NCBI GenBank assembly: GCA_033297205.1
Contig: MU859409.1
Coordinates: 1-20,310, forward strand
Length of the DNA stretch: 20,310 bases
Reading direction: 5' to 3'
Source of the DNA: Pseudoneurospora amorphoporcata
Lineage: Eukaryota; Ascomycota; Sordariomycetes; Sordariales; Sordariaceae
The position numbers and the translations under genes were made by a program. Position 1 is the stretch's first letter. Each line of letters opens with the position of its first letter. Of this stretch, positions 1-9,154 are shown piece by piece. The notes below the pieces were generated by a model, which had not been told where the DNA came from, searched no databases, and saw nothing but the letters and a program-made list of their open reading frames with translations.

Positions 1-92
1 CTTGTTGTGAACCTTTTGGCTTCACCGAACAGCACTGATAGTCTTTACCTTCAGCTATCTCACTTAGGCAGATCAGACTGCCGTTCGTCACA
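1..92 (+). repeat. LTR family A, 3' part cut by window edge
   Basis: The first 92 bases match the last 92 bases of the LTRs at 5577-6022 and 11947-12414, from CTTGTTGTGAACC to the terminal CGTTCGTCACA. This copy keeps more C and G than the other two, so it is the least RIP-mutated of the three. The left part lies outside the window, so target-site duplications cannot be checked. It could be a solo LTR or the end of a full element. Confidence 0.85.
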
Positions 93-519
93 CTAAGGCT
101 ATCTTCAACTTGTTCGAGGGGATGTACTTTACCGGTCTATATGCTAATGAGGACTCGCTAGCCGTTGTTTACAATATCGAGACGTACTTCTTGAAATCGG
201 ATAGGAGGTAAATGGGCCCGTTCATAGAGGAGTTGGTAAGTTTGCCCGAGTACGAGTTTGCTATTAAGCCGAGAATTTGCTATTAGTCAACTACGATTAG
301 TATTCACATTTAGGAGAGGTAGCGCTATCTTCAACTTTAGGATTCACATAGTGCCTCTTCTTAGTTATTGTGAAATTGTAAATAACACGCTGGTTACCCT
401 TTCGTTGGACTGCTCCAAGCCTATGTACAATATAAATCTAATTCTTTTCAACTCTAGTCCTTCTCGCTATTTTTATCATACCTCTTCCCGTCTCAACCTA
501 TTAATTTCTAATTAGTAAC
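93..519 (+). pseudogene. Unidentified coding relic and AT-rich flank
   Basis: Just right of the family A LTR, a plus-strand frame starting near position 106 stays protein-like for about 60 codons, with internal TAA at about 209 and TAG at about 283 that are plausible former Gln codons. It contains the stretches FNLFEGMYFTGLYANED and FIEELVSLPEYEFAIKP. I do not recognise the family; a BTB/POZ-like helix is a weak guess only. A short direct repeat CTATCTTCAACTT occurs at about 108-120 and 325-337. Beyond about 340 it is AT-rich with no clear coding. The 85-codon open frame at 258-515 lies in another frame and looks like chance. Confidence 0.3.
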
Positions 520-528
520 TTATTTAAA
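520..528. repeat. MULE target-site duplication, left copy
   Basis: TTATTTAAA lies immediately outside the left TIR. It equals the right copy CTATCTAAA (4122-4130) except at two positions, both C to T, as expected if RIP altered one copy after insertion. Confidence 0.8.
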
Positions 529-650
529 GAGAAAGTCTTTTCGTACTGCTATAAAAGTCTTACGGCACTGTCGCCCCACTCTCGCCCCACTACTCCCGTG
601 TGCTAATGTATACTAAAAATTTTTAGCTAATTAAATCGTTCGCATCCAAA
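529..650. repeat. MULE left terminal inverted repeat
   Basis: Starts GAGAAAGTCTTTTCG and pairs with 4000-4121 in inverted orientation. The first ~50 bp are nearly identical with three transitions; the next ~25 bp are diverged; the inner part around ACTAAAA and AGCTAATTAAATCG matches again. Confidence 0.85.
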
Positions 651-1239
651 TGAGGGTCCACCCTCTACTTCGCAATTGTATTCTTTTATAAATTTCGCCC
701 AAAAATCTGGGCATTACATTGTTTTATGAAATGTCATGCCCAGTGCCTAGCCTAGATCTACACCTAGATCTGTACCCAGATTGGCCACTTTATAGTATAC
801 TTTATAGCGCACTTTATAGCGTACTTAGCGGTACGGTCGCACATTACACGGTCGCATATTGCTCAATTGAGCGATTAATTAATCGTACTCAATCTATATT
901 AATTTATACAATGATAATCTATTTAATATTTATCGTGTAATCGAGTACTCTAACTGCCAGCGAGTCTCCCAAAGTGCTAGCGAGTGCTAACGAGTGCTCT
1001 AGACTGCTAGAGTGCTAGCGAGAGTGCTAGAGTCTCCCTTATTGGCCTTTGTGTGCCAGCTATACGTGCACTGCGCCGTGTGCCTTGCGTGCTAGTAGGA
1101 GTGCTAGCTAGCGTGCCTCTTCTACCCTGGGCAGCGTTACTTCCCTTCTTTCCTCTTCCTCTACTTCTCTATGTATTACTACGAGGGCGGCCTCGTTTAG
1201 TCTGTGTAGCGGCTGGGCGGTTGGCTCTATCCTCTACTT
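651..1239. other. Non-coding 3' flank inside MULE, short repeats
   Basis: No convincing gene. It holds short direct repeats: three units of ACTTTATAG plus variable bases at about 786-826, and a cluster of GTGCTAGCGAG-like words at about 957-1040 with further copies near 1095. This is spacer between the transposase stop and the left TIR. Confidence 0.5.
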
Positions 1240-3677
1240 TTAAGTTAATGCCCTCCTAATTAAATATATTTCGTTAGATTGATAGTGCAACCTGTATTGA
1301 GACCGTAGGGTTCTAGCTTGCCCTGGGCTATCGGCCCCAGCTGGGTTATAGACGAAGCCGTCCTCGAGGTCGTGATAGTTGAGCTGGCGCAGTTGAGGGA
1401 GGGGGAGCTTGAGTGTTGACTGGCGCAGTCAATCGGGGAGCGCGAGGCTCAGGGCAAAAGGCGTATTATAGCGAGGTCGACCTTTGAGCTTAGTCACCTT
1501 ATCGAAGTCCTGGTATTTCAGGTACTAATCCTCGTCATTGAGCGATTTGGTAAGCTACCAAAAGGAGTAGCAGTCGAGCTTATTAAGTATAAATGTTCGA
1601 GATTGGTTAATGAGGGATTCGAAGATCGTATGCGAACAAGGTAAACCGAATTGTGTGGTGAATTTGCCAATACACGGTTCTAGTTCTTCCGGGTCTGGTT
1701 TAGCCTCCGTTAGGATAACACCGAATATAATACAGCGCTAACGAGCTACCTTATCCAGAGCCCTCTAATAGACCTCTCTGTAGGCATCTTTTGCCTATAG
1801 CTAGGTGAGATACTCGCGTTTAGCGCGGGCAGTCTGCTTTGAAACCTTATTCTCGATATTTTCTTTTATACTGTCAAATAGTTTGAAACTCTGTGTGACG
1901 GCGGCGACGACGGGACTCGAACCTGCATGATAGATGATAGTTAGTTTGCTGTAGATTGTATAGGGATAAGCATGGATTTACCGCTAATAATATAACTCTT
2001 CAAGGTACGGTTTGCTAATTCAATAGGCGATATAATACGATAGTCGAAATTTAAGCGCTCGTTGACGTAATAGGTAGCCTACTCCTCCTTTACTGCTATA
2101 TAAGTCTCTTTTAAGTACGTGATAATCGCGGTCTGCTGCGCAAAGTAGCTACAGAGCTTCTCCTATACAGTATTGAAGTCGTCAACTGTATACGCGTAGC
2201 ATACGTACTTCTAAAGGGTATAAAGGCCAAACCGAGAGTACTCCACGGTATCAAGTAACGGTTCCAGATAATCTGTACCGTCTACCAGGCGGTTAAGACT
2301 ACTAACCACCTCTCGATCTTTATCATTAAAATCTTCTAAACTCGTCGCATTGCTAGGTTGCGCTAGCGCAGGCTGGGCCGATATTAATACCGATATCTCT
2401 CGCTATATCTATACTTATATTGCAATGGTATAAACATTAGTAACCTAGGCAGCGACCTTCCTATCCCACTTGCGCTTGATGTTTAGTACCACGTTCTTAT
2501 TAACGTAAAAGATACAGAGCTGGGACTCTACTTAGGGATAAACCCGCTTGACGGCTGATCTCATCGCTATATCGTAATCCGTAATAGTAACTCGTGGTTT
2601 ATCAGCGGCAATAGCTTCACGACGAACGTTGACTCTATCTATGAGCTAGTCGAAACCCTCTTGTCGCTCGTTATCAATCAGCCTGAAATCGTAGCTAAAA
2701 GCATGGCCAACACTAGTTATACTGATGATTTGGAAGAAGGCTAGGCCTTTGTTGTTAGTTTTGTACGTATTATCGTACATTTGGACCTAGGGATTTTCCT
2801 TCTACATCTGCTCTCCCTATGGATTGCTCTAGAAGAGGGCGGTTGGCTTAGTTTCAGCGGTATCTTGCTAGTTAACTACAAAGTGGACCCCCTTCTCCTA
2901 CAATAACTTCATAGTGAGCTGAAAAGGGTTATATCCAAACTGTACTTCCTTTTTAAGCTAATAACGAAGGTTAATAAGTTGCCTTTTCATAAAATGAAGG
3001 TCTGGGAATTTCTTGTGCAACTCGCTGGTGATCTTACGATTCTTTATACTAGGGCAGTTAAAGTATATAGCTACGAAGGCCTTATATTCGACCTTAAACG
3101 TTCTATATACAAATAGCTTATTGCTGAGCTGGTGGTTGTAAGATTTATAGCCTTTACGAAGGTGAAAGGTCTATCTCCTATCGTTATACTTCAACAACTT
3201 AGCATACCCCTACTAGAGGCATCCTTGTTTCGATATTAATGTAGAACGAGAGTAATTGTCGGCCTTGCGTATAGGACTAGTTGAATAGACGAGTTTATAG
3301 CGTGTATAACCGATGCTAGTCTGGGGGTTAGTAGAGCGACCTTTTACAATACTGTAACTAAGCTCTTTTACCTAATTTTAAATAGCTGTAACTAACTAAT
3401 CGAGCTTCTTATATTGGGTATTAAAAACAGCATAGTCGCTATACTCGTAGCGGTAAGAGGGCTCGTGCGGCTCGTTTTGATCGCTGGGCTGGTCCTCATA
3501 CTCGTTATCGATATCTATGGGTTGTGCTGAGGTGGGCTCGCTGAGTTCGATAGCGCTCTCTGGGGTATCGCCTGTTGAGGGTTTTAGATTAGGGTCGATG
3601 AGATTAAAGTCTATTGCTTAACTAGGGTGTGCGCCACGGTCGCGTGCGCCCGTCGGCTGGGTCGCTATATCGGCCAT
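1240..3677 (-). pseudogene. MULE transposase, RIP-inactivated
   Basis: Relic of a Mutator-like DDE transposase of fungal type, the enzyme that would cut and reinsert the element at its TIRs. The minus-strand start is ATG at 3675-3677 and the likely stop TAA is at 1240-1242. After an acidic N-terminus with Ser/Pro/Asp/Glu-rich stretches comes a DNA-binding-like region, then the catalytic core: DNTYKTN (about 2757-2780, first Asp), TDYDIAM (about 2565-2585, second acidic site) with a CIFYVNKNV segment where the usual His is now Tyr, and SPIELANRTLKSY (about 2000-2035, catalytic Glu). The C-terminal Cys/His motif reads FGLPCSH (about 1640-1660), followed by a KLKGRP motif. Many in-frame TAG/TAA sit where Gln or Trp is expected. 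Total length is not a multiple of three; the frame changes near 1890-1980, where extra sequence interrupts the C-terminal part. Confidence 0.88.
1912..1923 (-). other. tRNA T-arm / pol III B-box-like motif
   Basis: The minus strand reads GGTTCGAGTCCC, matching the B-box consensus GGTTCGANNCC, and the surrounding bases resemble a T-arm followed by CGTCGTCGCC like an acceptor strand. It lies in the ~85-bp segment that breaks the transposase frame. I see no paired 5' acceptor strand or A box, so this is not called a tRNA gene; it may be a tRNA-derived scrap. Confidence 0.35.
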
Positions 3678-3999
3678 TTGCGTCACAATTAGCTAGGAAA
3701 ATACACAAAAAAAATAACAAATCATTTCTTACTATTAACAAATGACAGCGCGTTATTTACTTAGTAATATCTCGTAAGGCGCGCGATAGTAGTTTGATTA
3801 ATTATGGGGAGGGTAGTGATGGTGATGGTGATAGAGGAAGCGATGCAATACGACAATACAAATCGCTAAGTGTAACGATAGATTACTAGTTACGAAATCT
3901 AGCCTGTACAGGGGGTAGAATATATAATAGGCTATAATCTAAGGGCTTAGCGGGCGCGGTACGGTTTACTAACGCCAAGAACAGGAGTGTGGAAATATA
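3678..3999. other. MULE 5' non-coding region
   Basis: The stretch between the transposase start and the right TIR holds an A-rich run (AAAAAAAATAACAAA) just upstream of the ATG and a GTGATGGTGATGGTGAT triplet run at about 3817-3833. It is the expected promoter position for the transposase, but no defined promoter element can be picked out. Confidence 0.4.
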
Positions 4000-4121
4000 G
4001 AATAAATATGAGCGATTTGATTAGCTCAAAAATTTTAGTATGTATTAGCGTAGCTTGGCGCGCGGGAAGGGTGGGGCGATAGTGCCGTAAGACTTTTATA
4101 ACAGTGCGAAAAGACTTTCTC
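4000..4121. repeat. MULE right terminal inverted repeat
   Basis: Inverted partner of 529-650, ending GAAAAGACTTTCTC at 4121. The outer ~50 bp differ from the left end by three transitions. Confidence 0.85.
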
Positions 4122-4130
4122 CTATCTAAA
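4122..4130. repeat. MULE target-site duplication, right copy
   Basis: CTATCTAAA directly follows the right TIR and matches 520-528 except for two C/T differences. Confidence 0.8.
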
Positions 4131-4259
4131 GTTATCTATATATAAGAGGGTCTATAAATGTCTTTAACCTAATATCTATCCTTTCTTTCGATACCCAGCC
4201 TTTAATCGGCCGTTTAACCTTTAGTTGGCCACTCAATTAATTATAGGTAGTTGCTTGCG

Positions 4260-4690
4260 CCGTAAGCTGGAGCGATAATTAGTTTAATAGCCTATTAGGG
4301 ATGCCGTGTGAATAACCGTGTGATAGTTATGCTAGTTGAGACTAAAAACTTCGTTAACTAAAAGCGACTCTTTGTCAATTGAAAGCGGTTCTTTGCTATC
4401 AACTGAAAGTAGCGAAACCGGCGTCGTTATAGCTATAGCTTGTTTGTGCGCGTAGGAATATAGTTAGGGTATGAGGTGGTATTAGAAAAGACCTCCTCGT
4501 ATAGAGCGCTCATTTGTGCTATAAAGGTGTCACAAAAGAGTTCGTCGGGGTCGATGCTGTATCGCTCGAAAATGCGCTAGTAGTTTATAAGAAGGATTAG
4601 ACTAGTTAAGACGGCTTAGGAGGAAATACTATTAGTAAGAGGATGCTTTGCGGTCTTGATAGGCCGGAAGGACCTTGTATGTATTGATTA
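4260..4690 (-). pseudogene. Unidentified protein relic
   Basis: The minus strand keeps a protein-like frame from about 4690 down to about 4440 with few interruptions, including FERYSIDPDELFCDTF and AQMSALYEEVFSN. Interruptions are TAG/TAA at plausible Gln or Trp positions, the same damage as in its neighbours. Below about 4440 the reading becomes doubtful; two frames alternate (one contains SVDSKEPLSIDKESL), suggesting a frameshift. I do not recognise the family. It sits between the MULE and an LTR family B fragment, and might belong to the older sequence the MULE entered or to another transposon. It is not part of the ankyrin gene, whose stop codon lies to the right. Confidence 0.4.
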
Positions 4691-4709
4691 GAAGGATGGT
4701 CTGGATTTG

Positions 4710-4837
4710 TATAAGAAGGCCTAGGAACTCAGCCTTTATTTTGAGGGTTAAAAGGATTAATAAGGCCTTTAAGACTAAAGAAGATTATTAGTTGAATTGA
4801 ATTACTATTTTAAGCCTAGAACTCTAGCCTTATTATA
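4710..4837 (+). repeat. LTR family B, 3' fragment, RIP-mutated
   Basis: This stretch aligns with the last ~125 bp of the LTR at 6549-7064, sharing TATAAGAAGG, GATTAATAAGGCCTTTAAGA and TTGAATTGAATTACTAT. Its end TTATTATA corresponds to the intact end TTGTCACA after three transitions. The 5' part of the LTR is missing. Confidence 0.75.
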
Positions 4838-5038
4838 ATCATCGCTTATACCTTCTATTTTTTGTTATTCCTCTTCCTTTTCTTCTTCCTTTAATGTATG
4901 TATATTATTACTGTTGAAGCTATTATATTCTTTAGCGTTTCTACCTAAGTGGATACGATCTACATATAGCTACTCTATATATAAACTACGTCGGACTCCG
5001 TCTTCTCTGTTCTATTTTCTTTCTCTCCTTCACTACAA
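4838..5038. other. AT/pyrimidine-rich spacer, no gene seen
   Basis: The plus strand is rich in CTTCTT/CCTTTT runs and AT. It lies downstream of the NLR stop codon. No coding frame or terminator motif can be supported. Confidence 0.4.
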
Positions 5039-5576
5039 TTAATATATAAAATTTACTCCTACACTCAATGCCACTTGTGGTGTCTCATCCCGTTACCTTC
5101 TATAGGCGCCCTTATCGAGTAGTATTTCCACGACCTCTTTGTAGCCTCCGAACGAGGCCGCTTAGAGCGTTGTACTATAATATCTACTTTGTACATTTAC
5201 GTCGGCGCCCTTATCGAGCAGCATCTCTATGACCTCTTTATGGCCTCCATCCGAGGCCGCCTAGAGCGCTGTGCCGTAGTATCCATCTTATATATTTACG
5301 TCGGCGTCCTTAACAAGCAGCATCTTTATAACCTCTTTGTAGCCTCCATCTGAGGCCGTTTAGAACGCTATACCGTAGTATTTATTTTATATATTTACGT
5401 CGGCGCCCTTATTAAGTAGTATTTCTACAACTTCTTTATAGCTTTTTTTAGAAGCTACTTGGAGCGTTATGCTGTAGACTCTACTTTGTGTATTTACGTT
5501 GGCGCCATTATTAAGCAGTATTTCTACAACCTCTTTGTAGCCTCTATCCGAGGCCGCCTAGAGCGTTATACTATAG
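5039..5576 (-). pseudogene. NLR segment: last ankyrin repeats and C-terminal tail
   Basis: About five ankyrin repeats of 99 bp (33 residues), each with the pattern GTAL-AA-GGH-EV-E-LLD-GADVN on the minus strand. In most units the codon after GTAL (Gln in the family) is TAG. After the last unit, whose helix end reads DKGA, a short non-repeat tail with TPQVALSVGVNFIY leads to TAA at 5039-5041. The segment ends where the family A solo LTR interrupts the array. Confidence 0.85.
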
Positions 5577-6027
5577 TGTTACGAACTTAAGCGACATAGG
5601 GGTCGCCTAAGCCTTTAGGACCCAATAGCCCGCCCAGAGGAACTAGTGTAACCCTTAGAAACCAAGAAAGGCACCTAAGTATGCACAGGCTCACAAGATG
5701 CATAGTGCTTACGGTGAGCCAGTGCTTACTGGTGAGCTAGGGCTTACGGTGAGCCGGTGCTTACGGGTGAGCCAACACTATGAGTGAGTAGCATTACTAT
5801 AGGTATAGAGATATAAGAAGTAGCTATAAGGTATGGAGTATAAAGGGACGACTGGAGAACTCAGATTGTTAGATAAGTTCAATAGTAGTTAATTGATCTT
5901 TATCACCAAGACACGTATAACGCTACCATACTTGTTGTAAACCTTTTGGCTTTACCGAATAGTACTAATAGTTTCTACCTTCAGCTATCCTACTTAGGCA
6001 GATTAGACTACCGTTCGTTACATATAG
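5572..6027 (+). mobile_element. Solo LTR, family A, with TSD
   Basis: The LTR itself is 5577-6022, starting TGTTACGAACTTAAG and ending CGTTCGTTACA, with flanking 5-bp duplications TATAG at 5572-5576 and 6023-6027. Joining the flanks through one TATAG gives an uninterrupted ankyrin-repeat sequence, so both boundaries are firm. No internal element sequence remains, so it is a solo LTR left by LTR-LTR recombination. The centre carries a small tandem array. The sequence is RIP-mutated relative to 1-92. Confidence 0.92.
5705..5774 (+). repeat. Tandem repeat inside family A LTR
   Basis: Four units of 17-18 bp of the form GTGCTTACGGTGAGCCA. The sister LTR at 11947-12414 has a different 17-bp array at the corresponding place. 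Confidence 0.85.
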
Positions 6028-6548
6028 TATCTATCTTGTATATTTATATCGGCGCCCTTATTAAGTAGTATCTCTATAACGTCTTTGTAGCCCCGTACTA
6101 AGGCCGCCTTAAGCGTTGTACTATAAAATCTACCTTATATATTTACGTCGGCTCCCTTATCGAATAGTATTTCTATAACTTCTTTATAGCCTCTAAACGA
6201 GGCTACTTAGAGCGCTATACTGTAGTATCCACCTTGTACATTCACCTTAGCGCCCTTATTAAAGAATATTTCTATAACGTTATTATAGCCCTATACTAAG
6301 GCCGCCTTAAGCGCTATACTATACTTTCCACTTTGTATATTTACGTCGGCGCCTTTATCGAGCAATATCTCCACAACCTCTTTATAGCCTCCATCCGAGG
6401 CCGTCTGGAGCGCTATGCTATAGTGTCTACTTTGTACATTTACGTCGGCGCTCTTATTAAGTAGTATCTTTATGACCTCTTTATAGCTTCTATCCGAGGC
6501 TGCTTAGAGCGCTGTGCTGTAGACTCTACCTTGTACATTTACGTTGGC
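6028..6548 (-). pseudogene. NLR segment: middle ankyrin repeats
   Basis: About five further 99-bp ankyrin units in the same minus-strand register as 5039-5576 once the solo LTR is removed. The units vary: several have lost the GGH motif (for example codons for SFRGYKEV-like or VRGYNNV-like forms) and carry TAG at the Gln position. The segment stops abruptly at GTTGGC where the Gypsy 5' LTR begins. Confidence 0.85.
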
Positions 6549-7064
6549 TGTTATATAGATATTGCCCACAGTCTAAGGGTTAGGATTACAAGACTTAATA
6601 GAGCCTTAACGCTTAGCATTAGCCTTAAGATGCTCAGTGGCCTCCGGCTACAACACTCACCTCGGCCGGACCCTCGGCCGGACCTGCGGCTAGACTCGCG
6701 GCTAGACCCTCGGCCGGATTTACAGCCGGGCCCTTGGCTACGGTTATCCTAAAAGCAACCACAACCAACCAAGCAAGAAGTAGGGCGCCCGGATAAAGGA
6801 CAGCGCCAAAAGGAAGATAGAGAATGGATGAAGGCATTAAAGAAGATCCACACGTATGTAGACTACTAAATAGATATTTTAAAGCTTTACGCGATAAGGT
6901 TTGATGTGTATTTTAAGTACGTACTGATTCCCTTTAGTATAAGAAGGTCTTAAAGCTCAACTTTCTCCTAGAAGTTAAGAAGATTAATAAGGCCTTCGAG
7001 ACTAAAGTAGTTTATTAGTTGAATTGAATTACTATTCTAAGCCTAGGTTACTGCCCTTGTTACA
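6549..7064 (+). repeat. 5' LTR (family B) of the Gypsy element
   Basis: 516 bp, starting TGTTATATAGATATTGCCC and ending GCCCTTGTTACA. It aligns end to end with the reverse complement of the clean solo LTR at 18529-19032; differences are mostly C-to-T or G-to-A (for example start TGTTATATAG versus TGTCACACGG). It enters the ankyrin array directly (left flank TTGGC, 6544-6548) and is followed by the gag leader. A primer-binding site would be expected just after 7064, but GATAAACTACTT matches no tRNA end I can name. Confidence 0.85.
6661..6743. repeat. 12-bp GC-rich tandem repeat in LTR B
   Basis: About seven units of the type CTCGGCCGGACC, two of them RIP-decayed to CGGCTAGAC forms. The clean LTR at 18529-19032 has five complete units, so copy number differs between copies. 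Confidence 0.85.
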
Positions 7065-7207
7065 GATAAACTACTTCCCTTTCGAACTACCCTTTCTCGT
7101 AAACTCTTTATTAACCTACTACTATTATAGCTTCTTAAGACTAACCTATGCCCTCGGTTGAGGAGCTCTCCTTCGTCCTTTACTAACTCGAAGGCTTTGA
7201 TACTGTT
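7065..7207 (+). other. Gypsy leader between 5' LTR and gag
   Basis: Pyrimidine-rich 143-bp stretch from the LTR end to the gag ATG at 7208. It would hold the primer-binding and packaging signals of the element; none is identifiable after mutation. Confidence 0.5.
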
Positions 7208-9154
7208 ATGACCAGTACTGATGATGCTATTCCTAAAAGTACGGTCTAAGTTACTAACCCTCCTCCTTAGCTCGTTACGCTTTATAATTAGCTCGCTACA
7301 GCCTATAACTAAGTCCGCGAGATCGCTTTTTTTGTAGGATATGAGCACGCTAGAGACCTTACTACCCTCAAAGAAGAATGTAAAGTCCTAAGAAAGAACT
7401 ATACTACCGTTACCTATCTTTTCGACTCTAGGTTAGAAGCTACCCAAGCCTAAGTCGCCTACTTAGAGTAGTAAGTCTAATAGGCTAGCTCCCATTTCGC
7501 TTCTGAAGTTTGGACCGCTATTGCTTAATATGGCAAGAAAGACGAAGAACGCTAGAAGGCTATTTATTAACTCTACGACGCGCTCACTCAACAACAACAA
7601 GCGATCGAGATACTCTACGAGAAATCTACCTGCTAGCAGTCTGTTCTAGGTCACGTGGAAACTTGAGCCACTGCCAAAGACGGGCAAATCAACGATATCC
7701 TTAGTAACCTTGTAATTCCCAAATAGTTTAAGCCCCTCGAAGAATAAATCTCGAACCTCTAATACGTAATCTAATAATTAGGCTACTAGGCCCCGGACGC
7801 GGCTACGATCCTCCATACTATAGGATAATGCGCCGCTACCAAAGTACCTAGTACTATCTTCCACTTCTCGTTCCGCGAACCAGCCAGCCTGAGCCTTGAG
7901 GATAGCTTCCTCCAAGCTGCCCAAGCTAAGAAACAGGCGAGTTAAGCTCGTATAAACTACGACGCTACCCGAGCTGACCTCTATAGAGCAGAATCCGTTG
8001 GGTTCGGGCAATCGGCCGGAGGACGAGATCCTCCCGGGCTTCCCTAGCCCTTAAGAACTATAGGAGCGAACCCTAACGACGATGACGACGCCCGGAAACA
8101 AACTAGCTGCTTTCTCTAGAACTTTACCTTCCCAGCTATTCAAACTACGCCAATTCACCTCAATAAACCCCCAACGTACGATAGTAAGAAGCTTAATTCT
8201 TTCCGACCTTAGTAGGCTAGAATTAACGCGTATCTACACGCGTATACTGCCAATTTCCTTACTGATAGCTACAAAATTAATTGGCTAGGCTTAATACTCT
8301 TAAATGAGGCTCAAAAATAGCACAATTTACGAGCGCGTCAGATTCGAGCTATAGGCGTCGAAGATACGTGGAAGGGATATTCCAGCGCCCTTATCGAACG
8401 ATTTAAGGACCCCTCAGAACGTTATCGGAATACGAAGAAAATAGAGGAACTTAAATATAGCGGGGACACAGCTAAGTACCTCACCGAGCTGCTTAACCCT
8501 AACGAAACCGTTAGCTGGGCTAGAACTACTTTTTAAAACTAAATCGCTAGGACCCTTCTCTTTAAGATTACTGAGTTAATATATTCAATAAGAGGCGGGC
8601 TACTTGAAATTGACGACAAATTTATTAGCGTAGTTAGAGAGGTAGGACGCGTCTACGAGAACATACTATAAGCCCCAAGCTACTAAGCAGGAAAAGGCGC
8701 GCCCACTTTAAGGACGGAGCATTCGAAGTCGGACTAACCCCGCAAGGATACGCGCTCCCCTTCCAACTAAGACCAATCCTTAAAACGACTCGACCGCTCA
8801 ACTAAGGATAAGAAATAAGCTTCCAATCACGACGCCTTAAATAGAATCAATTAGGCGGATATCAATCAACGTAAGAAGGATCAAGTTTCTTGCTGGCGAT
8901 GCGGGCGTAACAACTACTATACTATAGAATGTTTCGCGAAGAAGGACAATAATAGTAAAAACCTGCCCCAACCCAAAGAATAATTAAGAACGGCCGCCAT
9001 CTCGACTAAGAAACGCAAGAGTAACGACCTTAAAGAAGAGGGATCTGAGGACTTCAAAAATAACGAGGCCCAGTTCAAAAAAGCTAAAACAAACGCAATC
9101 ACTAGAGCCATACAAATTATAAATATAAATAACAACTCTAACTCGAATTTTTAA
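7208..9154 (+). pseudogene. Ty3/Gypsy Gag, RIP-inactivated
   Basis: Structural Gag protein of the retrotransposon, which would form the virus-like particle. From ATG at 7208 to TAA at 9152-9154 one frame runs 648 codons with no net shift; the zinc knuckle codons at 8891 fall in the same frame. It starts MTSTDDAIPKS. A Gln-rich, coiled-coil-like stretch around 7370-7760 shows TAG/TAA for nearly every Gln (for example YLE**V**ASSHF at about 7459). A central capsid-like region follows (8170-8660), then a basic stretch and a CCHC zinc knuckle at 8891-8932, CWRCGRNNYYTIEC, in which the essential His is Tyr (TAC for CAC). Pol lies in the -1 frame just after, as is common in this group. Confidence 0.85.

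Larger units (their letters stand above)
529..4121 (-). mobile_element. MULE DNA transposon (complete ends, dead)
   Basis: This 3.6-kb element has long terminal inverted repeats, a Mutator-like transposase relic on the minus strand and flanking 9-bp duplications. Both ends begin GAGAAAGTCTTTTCG when read inward; the outer ~50 bp of the two ends differ only by three transitions, and similarity resumes further in around an ATACTAAAA/ATTTTT block. A 9-bp duplication is typical of MULEs. The only coding content I can support is the transposase. The two open frames at 719-940 and 1053-1259 between the transposase stop and the left TIR have low-complexity translations and look spurious. The element interrupts an older unidentified flank (93-519 and 4131 onward). 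Confidence 0.9.

Noticed and set aside
719..1259. Two small genes in the MULE
   Set aside because: The translations are low-complexity (Tyr/Ser/Leu- and Leu/Pro-rich), lie over short direct repeats and have no counterpart in the element's expected gene content.
1912..1923. Functional tRNA gene
   Set aside because: Only a T-arm-like part is visible; no matching 5' acceptor strand, D-arm or A box can be found upstream on the minus strand.
5104..6548. A 99-bp non-coding satellite
   Set aside because: The minus strand reads as ankyrin repeats with conserved positions in every unit and joins a NACHT domain upstream.
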